Source: Warburgia ugandensis (Eukaryota > Streptophyta > Magnoliopsida > Canellales > Canellaceae). From it: a stretch of 64,000 nucleotides of DNA. Position numbers and translations under genes: made by a program. Positions 1 to 12,300 of the stretch are shown piece by piece; position 1 is the first letter of the stretch, and the number at the start of each line of letters is the position of its first letter. A model generated the notes under the pieces. The model was not told the DNA's origin and did no database searches. It saw only the letters and a program-made list of their open reading frames with translations. The stretch is taken from NCBI GenBank assembly GCA_035236585.1, contig CP141137.1, forward strand, positions 8,696,327 to 8,760,326, in the 5' to 3' direction.

Positions 1-788
1 ATGCAAAAGGTTTAGTCAAGATATGCCAGATTCCACCAAGTATACAAATGGATCCTAACCATGCATGTCCACTAACTATGATTATCTCATTTTTGTTTTG
101 TGCAGGAAAAAATTCTAGGACTCAAAATTGCCATTCTGCATATTGAATTTTTCTTCATAATCATTTACAGAGAAAAGATACTATAATTGTTTTTTTATCC
201 TCTTGGGTTTTCGTTAGATGAATTTGGGTGGCACATGCAGTCCTTTGCTCTTTTTAACCATTTAGAAATAAAATAAGAATTGGGGGATTGGCCAAGAACG
301 CATCTAAATCTGATAAACATTCTAATAGAAATTGAGGGCAATAAGATGCTGTTGAATTGCAATACTCCAAAAAGAAAACTCTCGTATAAGGTGGTAGCCT
401 GAATGCAGCCAACGTACAGGTGGGTAGTTAGTACAGCTGAAGCCGGCTTGCTGGCAATCCGAAATATTCATTTCCTGGGTCACATTTTAAGTGTGCTATC
501 TAGCAGCAGAAAATAGCAACTATTTGAGCATCGTTTCTCATTAATCCAATGCTGAAAGGATTGCACGGTATACCAGATCCGGTTAGCCGGCCACCGAAAG
601 ACTGGCTCGGAGAAACTGAAGTCCAAAAACCCAATGAAAGTCCAAACCCATTCCCACGGTGCAATTCTGTGACAGAGCCTGAATAAAGACATTCTCATGT
701 AAGTCGTAGACTCAAGTCGATCTCTTCTCGCTTCCATAAACTAACTGAAACAAAGTAAAAAAATTCCTTTATTTAATGGATTTTGTTT
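1..788. other. No supported gene; possible intron of a left-flank gene
   Basis: A strong acceptor-like TTTTGTTTTGTGCAG occurs at ~92-106, but the following frame ends after 27 codons and is not recognised. Nothing else is supported. Confidence 0.4.
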
Positions 789-802
789 ATTTTTCTTGAT
801 TT

Positions 803-983
803 GAAGGGGAGCCTTGGCGCAACGGTAAAAGTTGTCCTCCTGCGACCTTGACGTCACGGGTTCAAGGAGTGGAAACAGCCTCTTGTAAATGCAAGGTAAG
901 ACTGTACTTTAGGCTCTTGTGGTCTACCCCTTCTCCAGACCCTGCGTAGGCATGAACTTCATGCACTGAGGCTGCCCTGGTTC
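803..983 (+). mobile_element. Au-type SINE, full length, with 14-bp target-site duplication
   Basis: GGGGAGCCTTGGCGCAACGG begins at 806, and the B-box region is GTCACGGGTTCAAGG. The body has CAGCCTCTTGTAAATGCAAG and the end is GAGGCTGCCCTGG. ATTTTTCTTGATTT flanks it exactly at 789-802 and 984-997. Confidence 0.95.
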
Positions 984-1052
984 ATTTTTCTTGATTTCTG
1001 TTTGCAAATTGTAAACCTTACGTTGCCATCCAAAAAAACTAACCTGATTTAG

Positions 1053-1202
1053 TTTCAACTGATTGAAGAAGAGCTGAACAGGGCATATCCGCATATTGCT
1101 TCGAAATGCTATTCCTTCCGTATTGAATCAGATAAAAAATCGTCCCAGTTCCTTTGGGCACTGGATGGAGCTTTGGAAATGATTCGATTATGGAATCAAT
1201 AA
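1053..1202 (+). CDS. Possible 3'-terminal exon of an unrecognised gene
   Basis: After an acceptor-like CTGATTTAG (AG at 1051-1052) the frame reads FQLIEEELNRAYPHIASK, then CYSFRIESDKKSSQFLWALD, then GALEMIRLWNQ and stop TAA at 1200-1202: 49 codons with protein-like composition and no repeat character. Upstream exons would lie to the left, with the Au SINE at 803-983 in the last intron. I do not recognise the family. It could also be a pseudogene fragment or chance. Confidence 0.35.
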   Translation, partial: FQLIEEELNRAYPHIASKCYSFRIESDKKSSQFLWALDGALEMIRLWNQ

Positions 1203-2744
1203 ATTTGCAAGCAGAAACATTGGATTCTTTCTCCAACCTCGATGGTAAACCAGAAAATGGAAGCTGTGCATGTTGTTGGTGGCATACCAGGGAGTTTTTC
1301 CCGGAATCTCGAGACATGGGTAATTTCTGTCATCTTAGAAAACCAAAAAGGCTGCTTTAAATGTATGACTATGGTTAAAACTAGTTTTGACGTTGATGGC
1401 TACTGTCTCTCTGTTTGTTTTTAACCAGAAGTTTTGCTAGAAGGGCTCGTCCTGAAATTAACAACAAGGGAGACACATGCTCTCCTAAATCTAATCTGCG
1501 GCAACAAAGAAAGCAGCAAGTACTATGCAGGCAACCCAAGAGTCGGATTTGGGTTGCTTTCATGGATTAATGTTACGATTTACTATTTTTAAGTGCATTG
1601 TGGTTTGTGGGTCATTATCTACAATCTAATTATGTCAATTAGGGTTTTATTATATTACATGTGTGGGTTGTCTGCAGCTTGTTAGTGTATAAAGTTGAGG
1701 CTTTTTGAATCATGGTTCCTAATTCAATTTTCTATCGTAAATTATTGTTGCTTTTGTCCAGCTGCTCTTATGAGTTTTTGGTTAATTATTAGCCCTTTGT
1801 TACAGTGAAGCAAAATATGTTTTCTCTTACTTTTGTATCTTGACTACATTTCTTGCTTCCATTTCTTACAATTAAGTATTTTATCGACTATTTTACAATG
1901 TAGTCCCTGATTAAAGTAGGATTGTGGACCTTGAGTCATGCAATGTGGTCTGTCTTTTGTCATAACCAAAAGTTCTAATGCGAGCTACAGCAAGAAGATG
2001 ACTAAAATCAGAAGCTAAATCATCTGCTCTAACTATAATGTCATGAGGTACCCAAAGAAGCATGATAACTGCAAACGAAGGTGTTGAAGTCATACCTACG
2101 GCTATTCAAGTCGTCATGTCTAATTAATCAGACAAGATATATACTTTTCTTTGATGTCTGTTTAGGGTCATCTCCAATATCAATCATACTTTTCAATTTG
2201 TTATGCCGAATCATCGAACAAAATTAGATACTCTTTTCAGCCCAATGGGTATGATTATGGATGCTTCAGATGGTTACTAGTGGTACCTGCCTACATTGAT
2301 GCGTGCAAACATCACCCAAAATACTTGTGGTACCTGCCATGGGGCATTCTGACAAAGATTAAAGATGTACCTGCCGGTGTAAGAAATTGCCTATATATTA
2401 GTGAGTGTCCAAATAGAACACACTTCCATTTAGCTTGCATTTTCCCGTTGTCATTTTGTAGTTGGTTTTTTGTGTGGTTGAATGAGTATGGCATGGTGCA
2501 TGAAACAGAAGATCTTTGTGGGCATTGATTGAGCTACAATTGAATGTTTGCATTTTGATCCAGACTAGTCGGTTAAACTTATAGAATGCTTTCTTATTCA
2601 CTAAACAAGTTGTTTCCTTTATGGAGTTAGCATTTTTAAAACTTGTTCATACAGTGGTTTTACTGGATTGTATCTTGGATTTCTTGTCTTGGTTTTTAAC
2701 ATTGGAAATGATGACTTGTTCTTGGTTAATATGCTTTACAGGAT
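1203..2744. other. No supported gene
   Basis: Possible 3' UTR of the exon above, then AT-rich spacer. A short direct repeat of GTGGTACCTGCC lies at about 2281 and 2329. Confidence 0.4.
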
Positions 2745-4615
2745 GAGTTCATTGAACATTGACTTTCATCATGGGGTAGGTTTCTTGAAGAGGAGCTACT
2801 CCATTATGAGGAAGGAGCAATTACTACTTTTGATAGTTGTGAGAGAGGCCATCTTTCCAGACTTTGCTGAGAGGATAGGTTGCAAGGAGGAACAAGTGAA
2901 GGACCTATAGTATAAGAGTAAGAGCTCAGGTTTTGTATATCTGAGAAGTGACAGATGTGTTGGACATGGCTGATCATGTTGATCATGGTGGAACCAGGGT
3001 AGTATACTTAGAATTCCAAGGGATTGATATAGTTGATGATGCGCCAAGGGAGCTAGAGTTTGAACAAGAGCTACATGAAGGTGTTAGAGGTGCAAACGGG
3101 GATCGAGATGAGGATCTATTGAAGAGCACTAAACTATATGCTCAGGAGAGAGAGAAAATGAATGGGAAAGACCACCATTCCTGCTAGCGATATCCTCCAA
3201 AGTCAGTTGCAATACCATTAAAGGGCAGATGGAAGACTACTTTTACCGAGAAGTCAGTATCTTATGGAGGATGAGCATGATCAGCCATAGAATCATTTTA
3301 TTATGAGTCTTTGACTAAAGATGAGCTATTAGAGGGTAAAAGAAAGAAGAGTAGCTTTCTGGTGCATGACGCAAGAAGGACATGTGTCTTCTACCTTCTC
3401 CATTGGAACCCAATTCATGAATGTTGAAGAGTCTAGACAGGCTGCCATATCATATTTCAGGAAAAGAGAGAGATTAGATTCATTAAGTCTGAAGGACACG
3501 GTTGAGTTTATATGTGTTAGCTAAGATTGCCTGTTCAGAGTTTATGACGCAGCGGGTGTAGTAGAAGAAAACCTTGAATCCACAAGGCAAGAGGATAGAA
3601 CTCACTTCTCAAAGAGAGAAAGTAATTATACGCAAAGGATAGAGAATTTGATACAAACTTGAATGTCTCACGCATAGGCTTATATGCCTATTTATAGGAC
3701 TAGAAAGAAGACTCTAGTATAAAACTAGAATTATCTATAACCTAGAATCATCTGTTCCTTTTTTACTTTAAGATAGAACACTACACACTCTCTACATATT
3801 CAACCAATTCTAGACTTTTCTCATATTATTATATTTCAACTATTTCTAGAATTGTCTACTCTCTATAACCTTCTTGATTTGGGCTCAACTCATGGGCTCA
3901 TGGGCCAGCATGCTTAAAGAGGTTTATGGGCCATTATATCCAAAGGCTCATAGGTCATTATGTCTTACATCAGTTTATGCCTCATTTGACAAAAGGGTCC
4001 AGATGTTCTATGTGAAGCCATGCAATCGCAATCATAAATGTGTCGAGTCTCACAAGGACGGAAAAATGACTTTCACTTATTTGGCAAAGGCTCACTTGGA
4101 GAAGATAAAGAAGAGGCCAAATATAAAGTTTAGAGAGTTAAAAAATGACATCAGAGTGATTTTTTATTTTGAGGTTACATTGTGTCAGCATTAGAGAACC
4201 ATGGCAAGGGCATTGAATCTCCTTCATAAGACCTAAGGGAGCGTTTTGAGATATTATGAGATTATGTGCATGATGTGAGAGCAAAGGATCATGCTAGTAC
4301 TATTGTTTGCAAGCTCAAGTACATGGGACAGTCAAGTCTTTCATAGACTGTATATATGTTTTTATGTACTGGCTAATGTTGGAGAGAGAGATGCAGGCTA
4401 GTAATAGATTTCGATAGTTACTTCCTAAAGTTGCCCCGTGAGGGAGAGCTCTTGTATGTAGTGGAGAGAGATGCAAATGACCCAATGTTCCCCCTTGCTT
4501 GAGCAATTGTTGAGGTGGAAAATTTGGAGAGTTGAATAAGGTTCTTGCAGGTTTGTTCATTGATCTAGGGATAGATAATGAGGGGCTTGGTTTGACTATA
4601 AGGAAAAATTCCCAC
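2745..4615 (+). pseudogene. Mutator-like (MULE) transposase remnant
   Basis: Frameshifted pieces follow the usual order of a plant MuDR-family transposase. They are: IDFHHGG with RFLEEELLHYEEG (~2755-2820); KSKSSGFVYLRSD and TDVLDMADHVDHGGTRVVYL (~2910-3015), with an acidic stretch; YASFDKRVQMFYVKPCNRNH then KCVESHKDGKMTFTYLAKAH and LEKIKKRPNIKFRELKND (3970-4150); ARALNLLH (~4205); and a degenerate DDE-domain stretch with LPREGELLYVVERDANDPMF then PLA and AIVEVEN (~4425-4525), DLGIDNEGLGLTI (~4560-4600). Stops and frame changes show it is dead. Assignment rests on remembered MULE patterns. Confidence 0.75.
3512..3970. mobile_element. Possible solo LTR inside the MULE remnant
   Basis: Between the two transposase halves lies ~460 bp with LTR-like features: TGTGTTAGC near the left edge, a TATA-like CCTATTTATAGGAC at ~3688-3701, and ...CTTACATCA on the right. 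Flanks share only GTTTAT, so the target duplication is not proven. Confidence 0.35.
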
Positions 4616-4962
4616 ACACATATCCATTACGACTGATATAACCCCTATGTGGGCGGTATATAATGGTTTTGCCTGCGAGCCCTTCAACGATAAGTACTGC
4701 TATTTTATTCCTTGGGTTCAAGAGTTTGACTATTCAATGATGGTTAAATCCTTAGTGGCCTTGAATGGTGTTCTATAGATCACCTCAATCAAATGAAAAT
4801 TTACCATTTAAAAAAATAAGAAAAAACTACGATAAAAACTTGCGTGCAAACATATATCATTCACTACACAGGCCAGATTCAAATAGTATAAACCTGTAAT
4901 CAATATTTTGCCAGATTTAAGAGCAAATTCATCACAGGTTTAAAGAGCAAATGTAGCACACG
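4616..4962. other. No supported gene
   Basis: AT-rich spacer after the MULE. Nothing recognised. Confidence 0.4.
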
Positions 4963-5028
4963 AAAAAAGGCAGCCCAGTGCACGAAGCTTCTGCTTATGT
5001 GACCTCTAGGGAAGGGGAAGAACACAAA
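4963..5028 (-). mobile_element. Au-type SINE, 3' fragment
   Basis: AAAAAAGGCAGCCCAGTGCA then CGAAGCTTCTGC...AGGGAAGGGG on the plus strand is the reverse complement of the Au 3' end. The body is missing. Confidence 0.8.
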
Positions 5029-5374
5029 AGCAGCACACATGTGAACAATTAATGCAGATTTGCTAAATTTAATCTGTTCGATCAATACGTACGTACAAGT
5101 AATAACAGATTTATAGTTTTTATAACAAATCTACCAAGTCAGGCAACTTCCAGCAAACGACTACCAGGCCTAATTACTAAATGAAGTTGCACACATAAAC
5201 AATCATAACTGACTTGTTGAATTTGTTATTCAGGAAGACTAAAGTCATCTATCAAACCCCGAGTCATTTGCACCACATTCCTTGGGCACATTCCAAAAAT
5301 GCCAAGTGGATGTAGATTTGGAGCACCGTTCATCACCATTTTTAACCCTCAAGTAAAAAACAGATATAAGGAGA

Positions 5375-5536
5375 TTATTAGCTCCGATGTGAAACAGTAA
5401 AGTTGTTGTCATGTGAGGTCCCGGATTCAAGACATGGAAACAGCCTCTTACAAAAATACAAGATAAGGCTGCATATGTGGTCCACTCTTTCCCCACCACA
5501 TACATGGACGCTTCGTGCACCGGGGCTGCCCTTTTT
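5375..5536 (+). mobile_element. Au-type SINE, diverged
   Basis: The A-box region is degenerate, followed by GTAAAGTTGTTGTCATGTG, CCCGGATTCAAGACATGG, CAGCCTCTTACAAAAATACA and ACCGGGGCTGCCCTTTTTAG. The 5' edge is unclear. Confidence 0.85.
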
Positions 5537-6056
5537 AGCAGCTCCCATGTGCATATAGGTAGCCACGAAAAGTACTGGAGACCTGAGACCTGATACTTCC
5601 TCTATTTGTAATGGTAGAGTTGCAACTCACATCCCCAGCATAGCTACTCTTAAGAGAAGTTGGGGAAATCTTATGGAGGACAATTTCTTGACCACAAATT
5701 CATGCTTGATAAGAACTACGGATCCAAGAATGCTCGCTTATAGTATCAGCAACAAACAATCCATATTGCCTTGTCTCACTGGAATTGATTTGATTGCACG
5801 GAGATATTCACAGCAGAAAGAACGAATAAATGACAACAGATACTAATGATTGCGTATTTTCTTAACTCGAATGTTACACAGAAACACACCCGACCTGTCA
5901 TATACCTTACAAAATCTGAAGACACTACTATTCAATCTTCTTCTGATCCTAGATTATTTTCGCTGCTTATTTGAATGGTTGAGCACTCACAAATTTCCAA
6001 TATGCATGCTGAGATGCAAATAGGAGGTGGCTTTCTACTCGAGTGACAATGTGCTG
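5537..6056. other. 3' flank of the PIP5K gene, 3' UTR likely here
   Basis: The PIP5K transcript should end in this stretch. I could not place a canonical AATAAA signal on the minus strand. Confidence 0.4.
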
Positions 6057-6324
6057 CTAAGAATTTTCCGGGAATACCTTTTGGATAAATTGCAAGAAGC
6101 GCCTTGAATAAAGCATGGGATCAACAGCTGAGATAGAGAATGAATCAAACTGAAGGGATTTATAAGCACGTTCAATCTTCTTCCTCATGTTGTACTCCTG
6201 CAATATATCAATAATACCAAGATAGAGAACGACGTCATACACCTCATGAAACAACTGAGTTTTCTCTTCACTTGGAATATGCTCTGCTCGAGCAGGCATG
6301 TTAACTCCAAGCTGGATCTGTAAC
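6057..6324 (-). CDS. PIP5K9: PIP5K coding exon 8 (activation loop, C-terminus, stop)
   Basis: 268 nt ending at TAG (6059-6057). It encodes [17 protein letters not shown], the core [15 protein letters not shown], the activation or specificity loop [11 protein letters not shown], and [18 protein letters not shown] up to the C-terminus FPENS. The acceptor GACCAG ends at 6325. The intron before it is only 101 bp, by far the shortest of the gene. Confidence 0.95.
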
Positions 6325-9300
6325 CTGGTCAACAATATGTTGGCAATTAACCACAAATACAAACAAAATTATGGCAGTCAGATTGAAGCATACGGCACTC
6401 GTAGATTGCAAGAATAGAATCTCACCTTGCAGTACCTGGAAGCAGAAGATCCACTTCCTCATCACCAGCGGCTGATGCCCGTAGCCGGCTGCCCCTAATA
6501 TGAGGACCCACAACTACACTATTTTCATGGCTTCCCCGTGGAACCAAAACAAGGCCCTGTGGGTAGTTTGAAATTTCATCCTCTTGAGCATCTAGCATTA
6601 AATCATCATCAGCTTTATAAGTCAACATTCCAAATATAATAAAGTGACACAAACTATATCTAGTGAATTAGTGGCTGTTTCTAGCAAAACACAAACATAC
6701 AGCCTCTTAACTATGTCAGATAAGAGGATTTCATTTCAAGAAATTTCAATGAAGAGACAAAATGGGAACTGTAAATAACTTGGGTAGAGGTCAGTTTCAG
6801 TTTTCACTTTGGCAGGGCTCTGTGAGGAAAAGTTCCGTTTACATTTATTAAAGCCCTTCAGAACATTCTAATGCTCCTTCGGGTATAACAACTGAGTTTA
6901 CCCTGCTATTGAAGGTGCATTACTCCCAGAGATGGCTGGCTGGGATCTTTCACTCACATAAAATAGTACGTAATACACTGTGAGAGAACAGAACCAATAT
7001 CATGTCCTCAGTCCAATGACTGCAGGAAATTATTCAATCTATCAGTTGATCCATTCAGAGAAGCATCACACTCCAGAGTTAGGCCCAGGAATCATGCCAT
7101 CTGCCGCAGGGCATATTCAGGTAATTGCATACTCTAAAAGTCTCCAAATCTACAAATGCACATTCTAATCATTCGTCCAACAAGGAACATAAGGCACTTT
7201 GTGCTGAAGACTTCACGATGCTACCAGTATTTTGGTTCTCATGTGCCATACTTGTCTTCATGTAAGAAGACAATGTAACATAGGTCCGTTTTGCACAAAT
7301 ATTCTGTTTAGCGTTATTATTTCCTGGAAACAGAATGATCCAACAAGCAATTAGTATGGTCCACTGGCCTCATATCTTGTGATGAATGAAGCTCTTTGTT
7401 CCAGCCAGGAAAAATAAAGTTACATACAAGTTCCAGATGGCAGAACTCTTAGTCTTGGCAAGCAATACCCATCTTATGTTTTTTCTGGATGGTAGGGAGC
7501 TGATTCCAATACGAAAACCCATAGCCAGCAACAGTGCAAATTATCCAACTCGGAGAGGTGTGCACACTTACACTCAGCTTACCTTATGTGCAGTCAACAT
7601 ATAGTGTTTTACTGTCCCATTTATGCGGATGATGCTTTGATTATGGTTCCATCTTGGAATTTTCATTTCAAATGAAGAGATTCAAAAGCAACTTTTTATT
7701 ATCTAAAAGGGGATAGAAACCACCCGGCAATCAGTTGGATAATTCTTGTAGCAGAAATTTATTTCTGAATAATAAATATGGTCAACTGACTCAATTCTAT
7801 CGATTCCTTCTTTGGGGAAGATGCCCAGCAAAAACACTGTTCTAAACAAAAGCAATAAGGGACTTTTTGGCTACCTTAGTTTGCTTTTGCTGGAAATTTC
7901 AGATTTATTAGACATCAATAAGAAATTTCTCTTTAAATGTGATTTACACTATTTCGTTTAGAGAAAATAAAACTAATATTTCTGCTGCTAATAAATCAGA
8001 GCTGGTTATTTCACTCCCAAGAGCTTTTGATTATTCTCTCCCCTTGCTTAATATTTCTGGCTTGTTCCAGTCTTTTCTTTTCATTACACGTTTAAGTTTT
8101 AACTATTATAATGATGTATCTGATCAATTAATTTGTTATAACACTTCAATATAATTAATCAATCATGTTATATGCAACTTCAATATGCATACTGATAAAG
8201 AAAAACCAGGAAAGTATAGACTATTAGAAACACAAACTTGTGCAAGAAATTTTGAGAATCAACAAAGAAACCATGAATTTTCCATGAGGGAACCTTAAGG
8301 AAAGAGGGAAAGGGAATCATCCAATTTATTTCTCTGCAACGTACCTTTCATCCACCAAACGCAGAAAATCAAAACCCAACGAATCTCCATTTACATAAGC
8401 TTAAGAGACAACTGGATAGGTTTACTCTGGTAACCACAGTGGAGATTTTCTCCTGAAAATTAGTGGACATGGAATCAAATACCCATTTTGTGAAAGGGGG
8501 TTTATGGAGGAAATTGATGGAGAAGAGACCATGAAGCTGGACTAGGATCAGAGAAATCTTTGTGTCATATGTTATCTGGAATAACATGTGGTAGTTGAAC
8601 CGATGTGTAGAGGGGCAGTTAAGACTGTCAATAGGTCGGAATCACATTGGATCCACTCATTTCACCATCCTAACCACCAGGGATCGCAATTAGTTCAGAT
8701 CCTAATCGGACAAGTCTAGGAATTGTCCAAGATGTTCAAATCCTAATCATTTGGAGCTGGATCAGACCTCAGTTGGTATCAGATACAATACATGGGGAAG
8801 AGTAGAAATATTTACTATAATAAAACAAAGTGACACCGGAACTTTTTGCCTTTCAACATCTAATGCCATCTTAGGTAGCAAATTAGAAATATATGATCAT
8901 TTGGCTATATACAAGAAATTACATTATTATGTCCAACTAAATTCAATCAAAACTCTTCATATATAAATTGAAATCTTTCCAGGTCTAATAGTATGATATC
9001 CATTGGTCCACCAAAATTACTTTGGTAAATAGTTTTCTGTATAGCAAAGAAACTAGAAAGTCAAGCCCTGTATGCAGGACAGACCTAGAAGAAAAAAGGG
9101 AAACTAGATTTAGTTAGTTTTTACAATGGATTTGATATATTAGTATAATAAGATCTTGACAAAATTTAGATTTATGAAATTATATCAGATCTTGAATAAT
9201 CAAACAACTTCTAAGCACTTGCTCATGTACTGACCAAATAAAAATTGGATCATGAAAACAATGACCAGACTCAATTGGATGGATCAAATTAAGTGTTCAA

Positions 9301-12300
9301 ATGCTGACTATATCTAGCTGGATTATTTGGACCAGTTACACAAGGCTGTGCACGTCAGTTGAATTTCATCAAAAATGAAACTGTAAACAAGAAGTACGAT
9401 TTCATTTTCAATACAAATGATGCAGACACAGGGCAAAAAATTATTTTTTCCAAAAACACAGGGTCTACAGGATTGCAATATCCTCTTCCATATAAATGAT
9501 GCAGACACAGGGCCAAATATTATTTTTCACCAAAAACAGAGGCGATTGAGACTTTCCAAAACAGCCACACGACCCTAATATTCCTTCTTCACAAACAAGG
9601 TAAGTTCAAATTTGCTTCTAAGAATAATTTGTGAAATAGTTGTATGTACAAATTCTTAAAGGCTAATCATGCAAATGCCAAACATGATGATGCAGAACCC
9701 AGCCTTACAAGCATAACAAACTATGCCTATTAAGTTTATAGATTAAAGAAAGTGGGTCACCGAGAGTGCATTGGCCCCAAACATGACTAAAAATGCACCT
9801 TTAATCTTCAATAATGATAACTCTAGATGGGGTTATAATAATCATATCACCCTTCAGATTTGGTCTATATTGAGTATAAACAAAATGAAGAATTCCTTAG
9901 AAAACTTTAATGAAGACCAAGGACCAATCAGTTACTAGGACATGGTATTGGTTAAAAAAGTCTCCTATACATGTAAGGAACTTTGCTGAGAAAAATTAAC
10001 ATTTTTTATTTTTTATTTTATATATATTGTCAAAATTTTCTTTATTGAAGTTGATCTTTCACATTTCCTCTTTCCAATTTATTTATTTATTATGCATAGT
10101 TATTTGCACTATTTCAAGATTACAGAGAAATATGTCAAACTGTTGTTGTGTTTGGTTATTGCTACTGAAACACAATAGTAATGGCTAGAAAAAGCAGAAA
10201 TAATTTGCGAGGCATAAACAAACAAAAATGTGAGAGTAAAACTAAGTAATGCTACCTTCAGAAACAATCGCCAATCCATCTGACGTTATATTTTGACGGT
10301 GTGATGTAAGAGATCGCAAATGTTGAGGGGCTCGATAATGCACACCCAGCAACAGGCTGTAATCCATTATGTGCTGTGATTCTAGGAATCTGCTATCAAT
10401 CTCAATCTGCCTGTATGGATAAACATGAACAAAGCATAAAAAATTAATAAATGAAAAAATATATTGAGAAAAGTAAACAATTCCTGAAAAATAAGATCCG
10501 TCAATCAGAAATCAACCACAAATATTAGAATGTCCATCATATAGAGAAAATATAAACATAGGAAGAATGGGATGTCCACATTCTAGCATGCACTCGCAGA
10601 AAGGTACAAGAAAAAAATATGATAGACTGATTACATGCAACATAAACAGAAGGTGGTACTGATCAGGTAAATCCCATTATATATTGAGTATAACTACTGC
10701 TAACATTTTAAGGCAGTTCATCCACAGATCTCAACAACAGGTTATAAGCATCACAGCTCGATAAAAGAGAAGCCATATTGTTAAATTGAATGGTCACGTT
10801 GAGATTTTAAGGAACACTAACACAACTTTTGGCACAACCCACACTTTTCGACATCTTCAGAGACAAGTTTACAATGGTTCCTAATGCCTAGAAACCTTCC
10901 CAGGATGGAAGATTCCTAAGATCTGACTTAAGATGTTTGTGCAATAGACAACAATTGTTATGGTCTTAGCTTAAGGGGCTTCTAACATGTAATTCACTCT
11001 GAGAAGGATAGCCTAAGAGACAATGACTTTAAGTAGACAAATCTCCTATAATATTTAGCTTAACAGACCTTTATTGGGAAACTCTCTCTAAAATCTCAAG
11101 TTTGCGACGACGATTTAGACTAGCTCACCTTCTTTGAGAATCTTTAGCTTTATGGATCTCAAAACCAGCTGTTTAAGAATTTCACCTAAAATCACTTCCC
11201 AGATTAGTATCAATCCAAGATAATTAAGATGTTTAAAAAGCGACGTTGCTATATGGGACTCTCAAAATGAACTAATAATAAAATAGGCATGAGCTGAGAG
11301 TAATATATTTTCATACATGAACATTTTAAAAGAATCAATTTCTATATGAAAATACAAAGAGACCAGGGCACTTTCTTAAGACTCTTCCACAAAAAGCTCC
11401 AACTTCTAGAAGCAATTACACAGGGGTCTTGTGATCTGATTTTTACTATTTTAGAGAGGTAGTTCCTCATCTTTAAGAGTTAAATTCAAACTCAATGGAT
11501 TTTTGTCCAGCCAGTTACAGGAAAACCAAAGACCAATTAACAGAATATATCTATATTGTGCCTTCATATGGTTGACAAAATCCAATTTCATACCCACTAT
11601 ATCCAAGAACCATTGAGAAAGAAACAAAAGGCGGATGGATGACCACTAAAAACCTTTTTCTGGGCACTAAAAATTATTTTTTTCATTCGTAAGCCTGGCA
11701 CCAGCAGAAACATGACGTATTTAAAGAATTATTATAGTTGGATAGCTTTCCATCGAGAATGGCACCAGTGGTAGCTCCCTTAACGACTGCAGAACAGGGA
11801 CTTCACTGAATCAGGAAATATAGACAAAGCCTAGTGAAGGCTAGCAAAGGGAAGAAAGAAGAGCCAAAGACACAGAACTACAAGAAGAAGTGGAGACCAC
11901 CTCTTGGAGAATAAGAGAGCTTCACTCAAAAGGACTCGAGGGGTAATTAGTTGCATCTCTCTAGAAAGAAAATTTTCATACTAGAAATCCTCCAAGTTAA
12001 AAGGAAGCAGCTTTATCTAAGGTGAAAATACTCAAGAAAGAACCTAAAGAGGTTTTCAACAGTTCAACTGACCTGCAGAACAACACATGGATTAAAGTAT
12101 GAATTCCAAAACAAATCAATGTGTAGGATGTAACACCAAAGGGCTAAACAAAGACCAGATTGGTTTATGTCTTAATCACACTGGTGAGGTAACATCTAGA
12201 GGACAATCTAGTGAGCTTCCAGGCCAGGCGAAGAGGTCTGATTCTGATGTAAATCATTTCAAGTTACTTGCAGATGCCAAGCTCAGCATGTGTTCATGTA

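Noticed and set aside
806-870. tRNA gene suggested by A- and B-box-like motifs in the SINE heads
   Set aside because: No cloverleaf or 3' acceptor end. The motifs belong to the SINE's internal pol III promoter.
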